Below are positions 15,769-24,687 of a stretch of 64,000 nucleotides of DNA, in pieces. The position numbers and the translations under genes are program-made. The DNA is taken from NCBI RefSeq assembly GCF_001542405.1, contig NZ_LNCD01000146.1, positions 1-64,000 of the forward strand, in the 5' to 3' direction. Below the pieces are notes generated by a model. It had not been told where the DNA came from. It did not search any database and saw nothing but the letters and a program-made list of their open reading frames with translations. The stretch comes from Rhizobium altiplani (GTDB lineage: Bacteria > Pseudomonadota > Alphaproteobacteria > Rhizobiales > Rhizobiaceae). Every line of letters starts with the position of its first letter. The first letter of the stretch is position 1.

Positions 15769-18660
15769 ATGCCCTTCCGTGATGCCCCCTGGGTTACAGT
15801 GATAATGCACCAGAACATGAAGAAGCCCCTTTATCATCCTGCTCTTAAACACCTTCCTGCTCTTTTGAAGGAAAAGGGTTTTCGTGGCGACGTCGCAAGT
15901 GATGCTGCACTTCTCGCAGCCATGTCCACCGACAACAGCGTCTATGCAATCGCGCCGGATATCGTCGTTGCCCCACGCGATGCCGAGGACGTGCGACGGC
16001 TGATGCGTGTTCTCGATACTGATGATCTCAGCGGCGTTCCCGTTACCGCGCGCGGTGGCGGCACGGGCACCAACGGCCAGAGTCTGAATGCCGGCATCAT
16101 CGTAGACTTTCAGAAGTACATGAACCGTCTACTGGCGGTGAACGTGGAAGAGCAGTGGGTAGAGGTGGAGCCCGGCATCGTTCTTGATGAACTGAATGCG
16201 CAGCTTGCGTCGACCGGTCTCTTCTTTGGTCCGACGACGTCGACGGCGAGCCGCTGCACCATTGGTGGCATGGTGAGCACGGATGCGTCGGGCAAGGGGT
16301 CGCGGCGCTACGGCAAGACCAGCGACAATATCCTTGGAATGGAACTCGTTCTCGATGGCGGGCGCACATTGGACAGTGCCGCGCCACCCCCCGATTGGGC
16401 TCATGCAATGCTCCTTGAGGTCGAGGGGGCCTGTCAGTCGGGCCGCGAAGCGCTTCTGGCTCGGGTGCCAGCGCTTTCACGGCGATTTACCGGCTATGAT
16501 CTCGAGCGGGCCAAACCGCCTGGAGGCGATCTCGAATGGTGGCGGCTACCGATCGGCGCGGAAGGCACCCTCGGTCTCGTCACGCGGGTAAGATTGCGTC
16601 TGCTGCCGAAGCCGAAATTCAAGCGACTGGTCGTCATCGGCTTCGAGACATTTGCCGCAGCACTTGATGCGGGCAGTGCCCTCCTGGCGCATGACCCGCT
16701 GGCGATAGAAGTCATGGACGAATGGGTCCAGGGCCTGGCGGAAAGGGCCGGAATTTTGCAGGCGCTGCCTGCCGGGCTTCGCGCTCGCGACGGACAGCCG
16801 ATTGCCTATAATTTCGTGGAGTTCGTCGGAGACGACGAAGCAGATCTCGCACGGAAGGTTGAAGTCCTGCGCAAGAGCGCGCTGACGCTTACCGGCGCAA
16901 TCGCAAGCCACGTGGCTGTTGATGATATCGAAATGGCTGCGCTCTGGCAGGTCAGGGCGGCAAGTGTCGGCTTGCTCGGCAAGGTCGGTGGCACGCGCCG
17001 GCCAATCGCTTTCGTCGAGGACTGCGTGGTACCTGTCGAAAACCTTGCCTCCTTCGTCAGCGATTTTACGGGACTACTGAGCGCCAACGGCTTGAACTTC
17101 GGCATGTATGGGCATGTCGACGTTGGCTGCCTGCATATCCGCCCTGCCCTCAATATCGATCGTGACGAAGACCGGGCCATCATGAAGGCGATTTCGGACG
17201 GCGTGTTCGAACTGACGCGCCGGCATGGCGGCATCTTCTGGGGGGAACACGGCAAGGGCGTGCGTGGCGCCTATCTGGCGGAGTTCGTTGGCGCCACCGC
17301 CTACGACGCGTTTGGCCGCATCAAGCGGGCATTCGACCCGGGGCATCGCTTCAACCCGGGAAAGCTCGTCGGTGAACCGGGTGCCCTCATGGGTATCGAG
17401 ACAACCCCGTTCCGCAGCGTCAACACCGAAGACGGCGATCCTCTCAGCCTGGCTTTCAAGTGCAACGGCAATGCACAGTGTCTGAGCTATCAGCGCAGCA
17501 CCGTCATGTGCCCCTCGTTCAAGGCGACCCGTGACCTTCGCCATTCCCCGAAAGGCCGCGCCGACGCGCTGAGACATTGGCACCAGATGCATAAGGGCGG
17601 CCATGCGACCGAGGAGCTGGAGGATGATGTCCTGGCCGCGCTCGACGGATGCCTTGGCTGCAAGGCCTGTGCGACGAGTTGCCCGGTGCAGGTCGACATA
17701 CCCGAGATGAAATCGCACTTCCTCGACCGGCTCTATCGGAAGCGTCGGCGATCACTGGCGGACAAGGCAGCGCTGTTGCTCGAGGAATATTCACCGGTTC
17801 TGGTTCGTCACAGAAAATTCGCGGCGATTTTTGCAAGACTGTTCAACCCGCTGATGGAGACACTGTCTGGTCTGCGCGACCTTCCTTTACTGGCATTTCA
17901 CGATGTGGGCAGAGGCGGATATCAGACCTTTTCCGCCGCAGTGATCGCAAAACGGCAATGGCACGAGGAAACGGTCTTCATCTGGCAGGATCCGTTTACG
18001 GCGCTTTTCGACACACAGGCCGCCCTGGCGCTCGCAGATGGTCTTAGCCGGCTTGGCTACCGGCCTGTTTTTGTTGCGATGTCCCCGGGGGGAAAGGCGG
18101 CCCACGTGCTCGGCGACAGAACCCGGTTCATCAGGCAGGCCAGGAAGCTGAGGTCGGCGATCGACAAGGTTGCGGGATCCGGCAGGGCGATGGTGGGGGT
18201 CGATCCGGCTTTCGTCATGATGATCCGCCAGGAATACAAGAAGGCCGGCCTGGCGGGGGAGCCTATTCTTCTTGTCCAGGAATTCCTGAGCAAGGAAATC
18301 GCCCGGGGACGCGCCCTGCCGAAGCTGACCGCGGCGCGATTGCCACGCAAGCTGTTCGTCCATTGCAGCGAAAGCGCTGGCGGCAGACTGATGGACTGGA
18401 AGAGGGTTCTTGCTGCTCTTGGCGCGCCGGTCGAACTTGCGGCAACCGGATGTTGCGGCATGGCCGGCATGTTTGGCCATCAGGATCGGCACCAGGCCCT
18501 CAGCAGGCAGACTTTTGATCTTTCCTGGGCAGGCCAGCTGCAGGGCGAAGACGAGGCGATGGTCTCCGGCTTTTCATGCCGTTGCCAAACGAAGCGATTC
18601 TCTTCTATTCGGGGTGAACATCCCATGCGATGGATTGCCGACGCAATCGATGCTGGATGA
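15769..18660 (+). CDS. FAD-binding and Fe-S dehydrogenase, YdiJ-like (probable D-2-hydroxyglutarate/D-2-hydroxyacid dehydrogenase)
   Basis: A 963-residue fusion enzyme. The N-terminal half is a GlcD-type FAD domain (VTARGGGTGTNGQSLNAGIIVD near residue 87; TIGGMVSTDASGKGSRRYGKT near 165) with its C-terminal FAD-oxidase part (FGMYGHVDVGCLHIRP; FWGEHGKGVRGAYL). It is followed by an Fe-S segment with CNGNAQC (Cys565/571) and CLGCKACATSCP (from Cys628), and a C-terminal cysteine-rich CCG domain (ATGCCGMAGMFGH near 895). This is the layout of E. coli YdiJ, known as a D-2-hydroxyglutarate dehydrogenase; lactate or other D-2-hydroxyacids are alternatives. Starts at 15769 and 15805 are both possible; neither has a strong ribosome site. 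Confidence 0.85.
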   Translation: MPFRDAPWVTVIMHQNMKKPLYHPALKHLPALLKEKGFRGDVASDAALLAAMSTDNSVYAIAPDIVVAPRDAEDVRRLMRVLDTDDLSGVPVTARGGGTGTNGQSLNAGIIVDFQKYMNRLLAVNVEEQWVEVEPGIVLDELNAQLASTGLFFGPTTSTASRCTIGGMVSTDASGKGSRRYGKTSDNILGMELVLDGGRTLDSAAPPPDWAHAMLLEVEGACQSGREALLARVPALSRRFTGYDLERAKPPGGDLEWWRLPIGAEGTLGLVTRVRLRLLPKPKFKRLVVIGFETFAAALDAGSALLAHDPLAIEVMDEWVQGLAERAGILQALPAGLRARDGQPIAYNFVEFVGDDEADLARKVEVLRKSALTLTGAIASHVAVDDIEMAALWQVRAASVGLLGKVGGTRRPIAFVEDCVVPVENLASFVSDFTGLLSANGLNFGMYGHVDVGCLHIRPALNIDRDEDRAIMKAISDGVFELTRRHGGIFWGEHGKGVRGAYLAEFVGATAYDAFGRIKRAFDPGHRFNPGKLVGEPGALMGIETTPFRSVNTEDGDPLSLAFKCNGNAQCLSYQRSTVMCPSFKATRDLRHSPKGRADALRHWHQMHKGGHATEELEDDVLAALDGCLGCKACATSCPVQVDIPEMKSHFLDRLYRKRRRSLADKAALLLEEYSPVLVRHRKFAAIFARLFNPLMETLSGLRDLPLLAFHDVGRGGYQTFSAAVIAKRQWHEETVFIWQDPFTALFDTQAALALADGLSRLGYRPVFVAMSPGGKAAHVLGDRTRFIRQARKLRSAIDKVAGSGRAMVGVDPAFVMMIRQEYKKAGLAGEPILLVQEFLSKEIARGRALPKLTAARLPRKLFVHCSESAGGRLMDWKRVLAALGAPVELAATGCCGMAGMFGHQDRHQALSRQTFDLSWAGQLQGEDEAMVSGFSCRCQTKRFSSIRGEHPMRWIADAIDAG

Positions 18661-18697
18661 AGGCGGTACCGCCGCGGCACGAATAGATGAGGCGACA

Positions 18698-19150
18698 ATG
18701 TATGAGATTGATGCTCTCGACAGGAAAATCATTCGGCAATTGCGTCTGAACTCCCGGATATCCAATGTCGACCTCGGCAAGGAAATCGGCCTGTCCGCCT
18801 CTGCCTGCCTGCGCCGCATAGGCTTGATGGAAAAGGCAGGTATTATCAGAGGTTATACAGCCATAGTTGATGTGGTGGGTGAGGAAGCAATTGCGGTCAT
18901 CATCCAGATCACACTGGAGCGTCAGACGGAGGAATACCTCAATCGCTTCGAAGCCGCCGTGCGCAGGTATCCGGAGATCCGCGAGTGCTTCCTGATGACG
19001 GGCGGGTCCGACTACATGCTTCGCGTTGACGTCGAGAGTGCCGGCGCTTTCGAACGAATCCACAAGGAAATCCTTTCTGCCCTGCCTGGGGTGCTGCGGA
19101 TCAATTCCAGCTTTTCCATCCGCAACGTCCTGTCGACACGCGAGAAATAG
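18698..19150 (+). CDS. Lrp/AsnC family transcriptional regulator
   Basis: A 150-residue regulator: helix-turn-helix DALDRKIIRQLRLNSRISNVDLGKEIGLSASACLRRIGLME at the N-terminus and the RAM ligand-binding domain with ECFLMTGGSDYMLRVDVES in the C-terminal half. The frame is open further upstream, into the previous gene, but ATG 18698 gives the normal Lrp length and has GAGG five bases before it. It starts 37 bases after the YdiJ-like gene and probably shares its transcript. An effector such as a 2-oxo or amino acid is likely by family. Confidence 0.9.
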   Translation: MYEIDALDRKIIRQLRLNSRISNVDLGKEIGLSASACLRRIGLMEKAGIIRGYTAIVDVVGEEAIAVIIQITLERQTEEYLNRFEAAVRRYPEIRECFLMTGGSDYMLRVDVESAGAFERIHKEILSALPGVLRINSSFSIRNVLSTREK

Positions 19151-19490
19151 GCTTCTGGCAGGGGCGCCACCGACGAAGCGTCCAACGAGCTAGCGGCGCG
19201 GGCTTCGGCCCTTTGTCCATATGCTGCGCGGTTTGGATTTGTGCGGCGACCGCTGGCCGTTCGCGTCGGCCGATGGCGCCGATATGGCCTGCAACGTCAA
19301 ACGGAACCTGATTTGCCCCGAACGCATGGCGAGGCGGAGATGCCATTCAGCCATTTCGACCTCAAGAGATTGAATTGGAATGCTGAGTGCGCGCTCCTTG
19401 ACAAAAATGAGGTCGCAACATGGGGAAGTGGGTTCGCTTTCGTCCAGGTCTGGCGAGAAATAATATTAGCAGGACTGTAAATAAGGTTTA
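19151..19490. other. Intergenic region before the structured RNA
   Basis: No protein-coding gene is supported. AT-rich sequence near 19455-19490 (AATAATATTAG and TGTAAATAAGG) could contain a -10 element for the structured RNA that follows; no matching -35 was convincing. Confidence 0.4.
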
Positions 19491-19757
19491 GTGTGGGGCG
19501 CTTTCGGGACCGCCGTCCCGAAGGTGCGCCGTAACAGGAGGCCCCCCTTGCGCAAACCCCCGCCGGGGAGGCCTCCTGTCATAAGCCCGCCTCGGGTGAG
19601 GTTCTAAAAGAAATGGGAACCAACGGGCGCCCTATCCGTTTGGGGTTGGGCTTTGCGTAACTTCTTCCCCGCGAAGCCTCAACGCTCTATTGCCCCTGAA
19701 ACCGCGACTTCCGGGGTTCAAAAACTCCAACCCCGCTTCCTTCAGCGGGGTTCTTTT
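19491..19757 (+). ncRNA. Unassigned structured RNA or long leader with terminator
   Basis: About 265 bases with successive perfect helices and no coding frame of merit. Helix 1: TTCGGGAC/GTCCCGAA (19503-19522, loop CGCC). Helix 2: ACAGGAGGCC/GGCCTCCTGT (19534-19579), extended inside by CCCC/GGGG. Helix 3: GCCCG/CGGGC (19585-19628), enclosing GGTTC/GAACC. The segment ends in a canonical terminator at 19729-19757. The 5' arm of that terminator can alternatively pair with CGGGGTT at 19712-19718, so two exclusive hairpins are possible, as in an attenuator. It lies about 190 bases before lhgO. It could be a free small RNA or a control element for lhgO. I do not recognise the family. Confidence 0.6.
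19729..19757 (+). terminator. Rho-independent terminator of the structured RNA
   Basis: AACCCCGCT pairs with AGCGGGGTT across a six-base loop and is followed by CTTTT. The stem shares its 5' arm with a competing upstream hairpin (19712-19735). Confidence 0.85.
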
Positions 19758-19948
19758 CGGTCTGACGGTCACGCTACCTACCTCTTTTTGATTTCCCGTG
19801 ACCATGGCGTCGACATGCCCCCCAAGCGACAAGAACCGCGCGCTTCCTGCCCGCGCCTGACGAGCAAGGTACGTCATAAGAACTTCAAGACGAGGTGGCG
19901 CTCGAGTGCTAGCCTTGCAACAGGCAGCAGTCGGAGTCGGGCAGCAAG

Positions 19949-21178
19949 ATGTATGATTATTGTATCATTGGCGGTGGCATCGTCGGTTTGGCGGTCGCCA
20001 TGGCGTTGCAGGAAAGGATGCCGGGCACCAGCATCGTAATCCTGGAAAAGGAGCCCGAGCTTGCGAGACACCAGACAGGCCACAACAGTGGCGTCATCCA
20101 TGCCGGAATTTACTATGCTCCCGGTTCGCTGAAGGCAAAGCTTTGCCGTGAGGGCGCCGATGCAACGAAGCGCTTCTGCACTGAGAACCGCATCCCCTTC
20201 GAAACCTGCGGAAAGCTTTTGGTCGCGACTGATCATGCCGAGATGCAGCGCATGGAGGCGCTTGAGGACAGGGCGCGGCAAAACGACATCGACTATGCGC
20301 GGCTGTCGACGGCGCAACTGAGAACCGATGAGCCCAATATCGCGGGTCTCGGTGCCCTTCTCGTCCACTCCACGGGGATCGTCGACTATGCAATTGTCTG
20401 CCGTGCCATGGCACGGGCGATCGAGACCGGAAGCGGTGAAATCAGGCGCGGAACGGCAGTCACAGCCATTCACGAACACGAGAAGGGCGTGCGCATCGAA
20501 AGCGCGTCCGGTCCTGTCGAAGCGAGAAGACTGATAGCCTGCGCCGGTCTCCAATCGGACCGCATCGCATTGATGGCCGGCGTGAAGATCAGCCATCGGA
20601 TCGTGCCCTTCCGGGGGGAATACTACGCACTGCCGGCATCGAAGGCGAAGGTCACGCAGCGCCTGATCTATCCAATCCCCGATCCGGATCTGCCGTTCCT
20701 CGGAATTCACCTGACGCGAACGATCGACGGTGGCATGACCGTCGGCCCGAACGCAGTGCTTGGCTTTTCGCGCGAGGGCTATGCCAAGGGCAGCTTTGCG
20801 ATCGCTGATGTCGCCAGTATGACGACATTTCCCGGCTTCTGGAAAATGGCACGGAGGAACTGGCGCTCGGCAATCTCGGAATTCGCCAATTCCGCATCGC
20901 GTGCCCGCTATCTTGCCGAATGCCGGAAATATTGCCCGTCCCTGACAATTGATGACCTGCAGACCCCACAGGCTGGCATTCGCGCCCAGGCGGTCATGGA
21001 CGACGGAAGCCTGGTCCATGATTTTCTCTTCAAGCAGACCGAACGAATGCTGCATGTCTGCAATGCCCCCTCACCCGCGGCAACCTCGGCCATCCCGATC
21101 GGCCGGATGATCGTGGACAGGTTGCTTGAGGGCGAGGCAACCAAGGCGCCCGCCGCCCCGGAGCACGCTCGAGCCTAG
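19949..21178 (+). CDS. lhgO: L-2-hydroxyglutarate oxidase
   Basis: A 409-residue FAD enzyme that oxidises L-2-hydroxyglutarate to 2-oxoglutarate. The FAD motif YDYCIIGGGIVGLAVAMAL opens the protein, and ARHQTGHNSGVIHAGIYYAPGSLKAKLC (about residues 46-73) is the hallmark of LhgO; the C-terminus has VCNAPSPAATSAIPIG. Length is normal. No strong ribosome site precedes the ATG. It lies on the same strand as the YdiJ-like D-specific dehydrogenase and the Lrp gene, so the locus appears able to oxidise both 2-hydroxyglutarate enantiomers (inference). Confidence 0.93.
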   Translation: MYDYCIIGGGIVGLAVAMALQERMPGTSIVILEKEPELARHQTGHNSGVIHAGIYYAPGSLKAKLCREGADATKRFCTENRIPFETCGKLLVATDHAEMQRMEALEDRARQNDIDYARLSTAQLRTDEPNIAGLGALLVHSTGIVDYAIVCRAMARAIETGSGEIRRGTAVTAIHEHEKGVRIESASGPVEARRLIACAGLQSDRIALMAGVKISHRIVPFRGEYYALPASKAKVTQRLIYPIPDPDLPFLGIHLTRTIDGGMTVGPNAVLGFSREGYAKGSFAIADVASMTTFPGFWKMARRNWRSAISEFANSASRARYLAECRKYCPSLTIDDLQTPQAGIRAQAVMDDGSLVHDFLFKQTERMLHVCNAPSPAATSAIPIGRMIVDRLLEGEATKAPAAPEHARA

Positions 21179-21558
21179 CGTTCTGGCAGGGCCGGTTTGA
21201 CGTTCGTGTGCGTCAAGGGATCGCAAGCCCCGATCAACGGCGAGCAATATACGGTGACCTTGCGGTCCTCTTCGCCCGAGGGAAAGGGTGACGAGAACGT
21301 GTCTGCCGTGCCTGAGCGTTCTCTCCCGCCACAGCGGCCGCCGTCGCCGGCCGCAAAAGCAGATTCAGCTGGAAATATGCCGGGGGGCATCTAGGTAACG
21401 CTGAATCGGATGACAAAAAAGTATCGGCCGGCGGGGTCAAATGTGGTGGAGCCCCCTGCCTCATCCGGCTAAACTTCTTCCATGGTCGCGGGATGGAGCC
21501 GGGAGAGCTCCTCCGTTCAGGCCTGGCAGCAGAGTGTATCCCAGGGAGGGATTGTCGT
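21179..21558. other. Intergenic region between lhgO and the AraC regulator
   Basis: No gene, terminator or operator could be supported. It should contain the promoter of the AraC-family gene; AGGGAGG just before 21559 is that gene's ribosome site. Confidence 0.4.
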
Positions 21559-22455
21559 ATGCGGGATGTATCAGAGCCCGATCTGGAAGTCGTCCAGATA
21601 CGATCCGGCGAGTCCTTCAAGATGTGGTCGCACGGATATCCCTATCATACGGTGCGGTGGCACTTTCATCCCGAATACGAGATCCACCTCATCACCGAGA
21701 CGTCCGGCTGCTATTTTGTCGGCGACTTCATCGGTGACTTCCAGCCGGGCAATTTTGTCATGACCGGCCCAAACCTGCCCCACAACTGGGTGAGCGACGT
21801 TGTCGACGACAGGCGCATCGAGCAGCGATGCCTGGTTCTGCAATTCTCCGAGGCCTTCATCGATGGCCTGCTTTCCATTCTTCCGGAGCTCAAGGGATTC
21901 CGCTCGGTGCTTGCCGATAGTCGTCGGGGCGTGCTCTTCCCGCTCGAGACGGCTCAACTTGCAAAGCCGATCATGCAGGAAATGCTGGAGGCCGTGGGTG
22001 CCCGTCGTATCGCACTATTCATGCAACTCGTCGAACTCCTGACCGGCGCCAGCAATCACGTCGCGCTCACGACATCCGACTACCAGCCCGATCCCTCCGG
22101 TTACATGTCGATCGGCACCAACAAGGCGCTGGCCTATATCCGCGAGCGCCTGACCGAACCGTTTTCCGAGACCGATCTGGCGGCGATTGCCGGTCAGACG
22201 CCGAGCGCATTTTCCAGATCGTTTCGCAAGCACACCGGCTTCTCGGTGGTTCAGTATGTCAACCGCCTGCGCATCAACCTCGCCTGTCAGCTGCTGATGA
22301 GCAGCCAGGAGTTGGCGGTGATCGATATCTGCTACGCATCGGGTTTCAACAACCTTTCGAATTTCAACAGGCACTTTCTCGCGCAGAAAGGGATGCCGCC
22401 CTCAAGGTTCCGAGCCCTGAGGGCACAAAACGAAAAAGCGGTGGAGGCCGCCTAA
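21559..22455 (+). CDS. AraC family transcriptional regulator (probable ribitol operon activator)
   Basis: A 298-residue regulator. The N-terminal half is a cupin-like sensor (WHFHPEYEIHLITETSGCYFVGDFIGDFQPGNFVMTGPNLPHNW, about residues 32-76). The C-terminal double helix-turn-helix has FSETDLAAIAGQTPSAFSRSFRKHTG and CYASGFNNLSNFNRHFLAQKGMPPSRFR. ATG 21559 is preceded by AGGGAGG; the frame is also open from 21493. It stands 240 bases upstream of the ribitol transporter and enzyme genes on the same strand and is their likely regulator; no repeated operator could be picked out. Confidence 0.9.
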   Translation: MRDVSEPDLEVVQIRSGESFKMWSHGYPYHTVRWHFHPEYEIHLITETSGCYFVGDFIGDFQPGNFVMTGPNLPHNWVSDVVDDRRIEQRCLVLQFSEAFIDGLLSILPELKGFRSVLADSRRGVLFPLETAQLAKPIMQEMLEAVGARRIALFMQLVELLTGASNHVALTTSDYQPDPSGYMSIGTNKALAYIRERLTEPFSETDLAAIAGQTPSAFSRSFRKHTGFSVVQYVNRLRINLACQLLMSSQELAVIDICYASGFNNLSNFNRHFLAQKGMPPSRFRALRAQNEKAVEAA

Positions 22456-22695
22456 CTCAAGGAGGACGGGAGGAGACAGGACACATTGAGGGCAAGTGCG
22501 AACGGAGACCGTGGCGGCCTCCGCAAGGGATCGCTTGTCTTCAAATTTGGAAACAGGTGCAGCTCAGAAGTGCGGCCCGCTGCCGTCTTCGACCGTCAGC
22601 TTCGGACCGGCGCTCTGTACGCTTTCAAACTCGGGCCAGCCACGGGTCTGAGTCAGTAACCGCAACAATCGATCTCTTCAATGGAGAAACCGAAA

Positions 22696-23781
22696 ATGAC
22701 TGAACTTTCGACGAAACTCGCAGGCGCCGCGGTTCTGGCGCTGGGCCTTCTCAGTGGAACGTCCGTTTTTGCACAATCGGCCAAGGTCACGGACGCGACC
22801 GTCGCCTTCCTGATGCCCGACCAGAGCTCGACACGTTATGAAGAGCATGATTTCCCGGGCTTCCAGGCCGAAATGGCAAAGCTCTGCGCCGGCTGCAAGG
22901 TAATCTACCAGAACGCCAACGGCGACGCATCGCGCCAGCAGCAGCAGTTCAACTCTGCGATTTCGCAGGGTGCCAAGGCAATCATACTCGACCCGGTCGA
23001 TTCCACCGCTGCTGCTTCGCTGGTGAAGATGGCACAGAGCCAGGGCGTCAAGGTCATCGCCTATGACCGCCCGATCCCGTCCGCAGCGGCCGACTACTAT
23101 GTTTCCTTCAACAATGAAGAGATCGGCAAGATGATTGCCGCATCGCTCGTGGAGCATCTGAAGAAGAACAACGTCAAGCCGGAAGATGGTGGTCTGCTCG
23201 AGATCAACGGCTCGCCGACCGACGCGGCCGCCGGCCTGATCAAGAAGGGCATCCATGCGGGCATCGCTGAGGGCGGATACAAGGTTCTGGCCGAATATGA
23301 CACACCGGAATGGGCGCCCCCGAAGGCTCAGCAGTGGGCAAGTGGCCAGATCACGCGCTTCGGCAAGAAGATCATCGGCGTCGTGGCGGCAAATGACGGT
23401 ACCGGCGGTGGAGCCGTCGCCGCCTTCAAGGCGGCTGGTGTGGATCCGGTCCCGCCGGTGACAGGCAATGACGCGACGATTGCCGGCTTGCAGCTGATCA
23501 TCGCCGGCGACCAGTACAACACCATCTCCAAGCCGAGCGAGATCGTTGCTGCCGCTGCGGCCAACGTCGCGATGCAGTTGCTTGCCGGCGAAACGCCGAA
23601 GGCTGATACCAAGCTGTTCGACACGCCGACACAGTTGTTCACGCCGGCACTCGTGACGGCCGAAAACCTCAAGGCCGAGATCATCGACAAGACGGTCAAC
23701 GGCAAGCCGATCCAGACACCCGAGCAGCTTTGCGGCGACCGCTACGCGGAAGGCTGCAAGAAGCTTGGCATTGGCAGCTAA
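22696..23781 (+). CDS. Ribitol (sugar) ABC transporter substrate-binding protein, CUT2 type
   Basis: A 361-residue periplasmic protein of the ribose/xylose-binding family. The signal peptide is KLAGAAVLALGLLSGTSVFAQ, cleaved near residue 28. The mature part begins VTDATVAFLMPDQSSTRYEEHDFPGF, as in XylF-like proteins, and contains AIILDPVDSTAAASLV and GVVAANDGTGGGAVAAFKAAG. ATG 22696 follows GGAGAAA and gives a clean signal peptide; ATG 22681 is in frame but lacks a site. Because the genes behind it encode ribitol 2-dehydrogenase and a ribulokinase, ribitol or another pentitol is the likely ligand (inference). Confidence 0.9.
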   Translation: MTELSTKLAGAAVLALGLLSGTSVFAQSAKVTDATVAFLMPDQSSTRYEEHDFPGFQAEMAKLCAGCKVIYQNANGDASRQQQQFNSAISQGAKAIILDPVDSTAAASLVKMAQSQGVKVIAYDRPIPSAAADYYVSFNNEEIGKMIAASLVEHLKKNNVKPEDGGLLEINGSPTDAAAGLIKKGIHAGIAEGGYKVLAEYDTPEWAPPKAQQWASGQITRFGKKIIGVVAANDGTGGGAVAAFKAAGVDPVPPVTGNDATIAGLQLIIAGDQYNTISKPSEIVAAAAANVAMQLLAGETPKADTKLFDTPTQLFTPALVTAENLKAEIIDKTVNGKPIQTPEQLCGDRYAEGCKKLGIGS

Positions 23782-23796
23782 CAGCTCCTCCCGAGG

Positions 23797-23823
23797 GCCC
23801 TCCGGCGCTTGTCGTCGGGGGGC
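23797..23823 (+). terminator. Intercistronic hairpin between binding protein and ATPase genes
   Basis: GCCCTCCG pairs with CGGGGGGC (one G-T) across an 11-base loop, 15 bases after the binding-protein stop. There is no T tract, so it more likely protects the upstream mRNA or reduces read-through than ends the operon fully. Confidence 0.45.
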
Positions 23824-23865
23824 TAATTGCAGGTATCATGCGTAAATACGGAAAGGCTTGCCTCG

Positions 23866-24687
23866 ATGACGAACAATCAACATGACGCGCCTCCGACCGG
23901 CGAGCTGGTGCTCAGCCTGCGTGGCGTCTCCAAGAATTTCGGCGCCGTGTCGGCCCTGACGGATATCGATCTCGACGTCCATGCGGGAGAGGTCGTGGCT
24001 CTGGTCGGCGACAATGGTGCTGGAAAGTCGACGCTCGTCAAAATTCTTGCCGGCGTGCACCAGCCGACATCGGGCACGGTCACCTTCGCAGGCAAGCCGG
24101 TGACGCTCTCCGACCCCAGCACCGCACTTGATCTGGGCATTGCGACGGTGTTTCAGGATCTCGCCCTATGCGAAAATCTGGATGTTGTCGCCAACATCTT
24201 CCTTGGCCGGGAGACCAGTCCGCTGCAGCTCGACGAAGTGTCGATGGAGGTGCGTTCCTGGAAGCTTCTGAATGAACTCTCTGCGCGCATCCCAAGCGTT
24301 CGCATTCCGATCGCCTCGCTTTCCGGTGGTCAGCGCCAGACGGTGGCGATCGCCAGATCATTGCTGCTGGAGCCGAAGCTCATCATGCTCGATGAACCGA
24401 CGGCCGCACTTGGCGTGGCACAGACGGCGGAGGTCCTGAACCTCATCGAACGGGTCCGCGACCGTGGCCTCGGCGTCATCATGATCAGCCACAACATGGA
24501 AGACGTCCGGGCCGTGGCGGACCGCATCGTGGTCCTGCGCCTCGGTCGCAACAATGGAATATTCTATCCCGACGCAACCAACCAGGAACTCGTCAGCGCC
24601 ATCACTGGAGCTGCCGACAATTCCGTCTCCCGCAGGGCAAGCCGACGCCAGCTGTCGCGGGAGATCACTGATGGAGACAGCCCATGA
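23866..24687 (+). CDS. Sugar ABC transporter ATP-binding protein, single-domain CUT2 type
   Basis: A 273-residue ATPase with Walker A GDNGAGKST (about residue 46), signature SLSGGQRQ and Walker B LIMLDEP, followed by the switch His in MISHNME. Most CUT2 ATPases are about 500 residues with two ABC domains; this one has a single domain, as in the rhizobial FrcA type, so it probably works as a homodimer. ATG 23866 follows GGAAAGG. Its stop overlaps the permease start (ATGA at 24684-24687). Confidence 0.93.
   Translation: MTNNQHDAPPTGELVLSLRGVSKNFGAVSALTDIDLDVHAGEVVALVGDNGAGKSTLVKILAGVHQPTSGTVTFAGKPVTLSDPSTALDLGIATVFQDLALCENLDVVANIFLGRETSPLQLDEVSMEVRSWKLLNELSARIPSVRIPIASLSGGQRQTVAIARSLLLEPKLIMLDEPTAALGVAQTAEVLNLIERVRDRGLGVIMISHNMEDVRAVADRIVVLRLGRNNGIFYPDATNQELVSAITGAADNSVSRRASRRQLSREITDGDSP

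Noticed and set aside
19491..19757. tRNA or tmRNA identity for the structured RNA
   Set aside because: No acceptor CCA end, no standard T-loop/D-loop spacing and no plausible tag-peptide frame could be found. GGTTCAAAAACTCC only superficially resembles a T arm.
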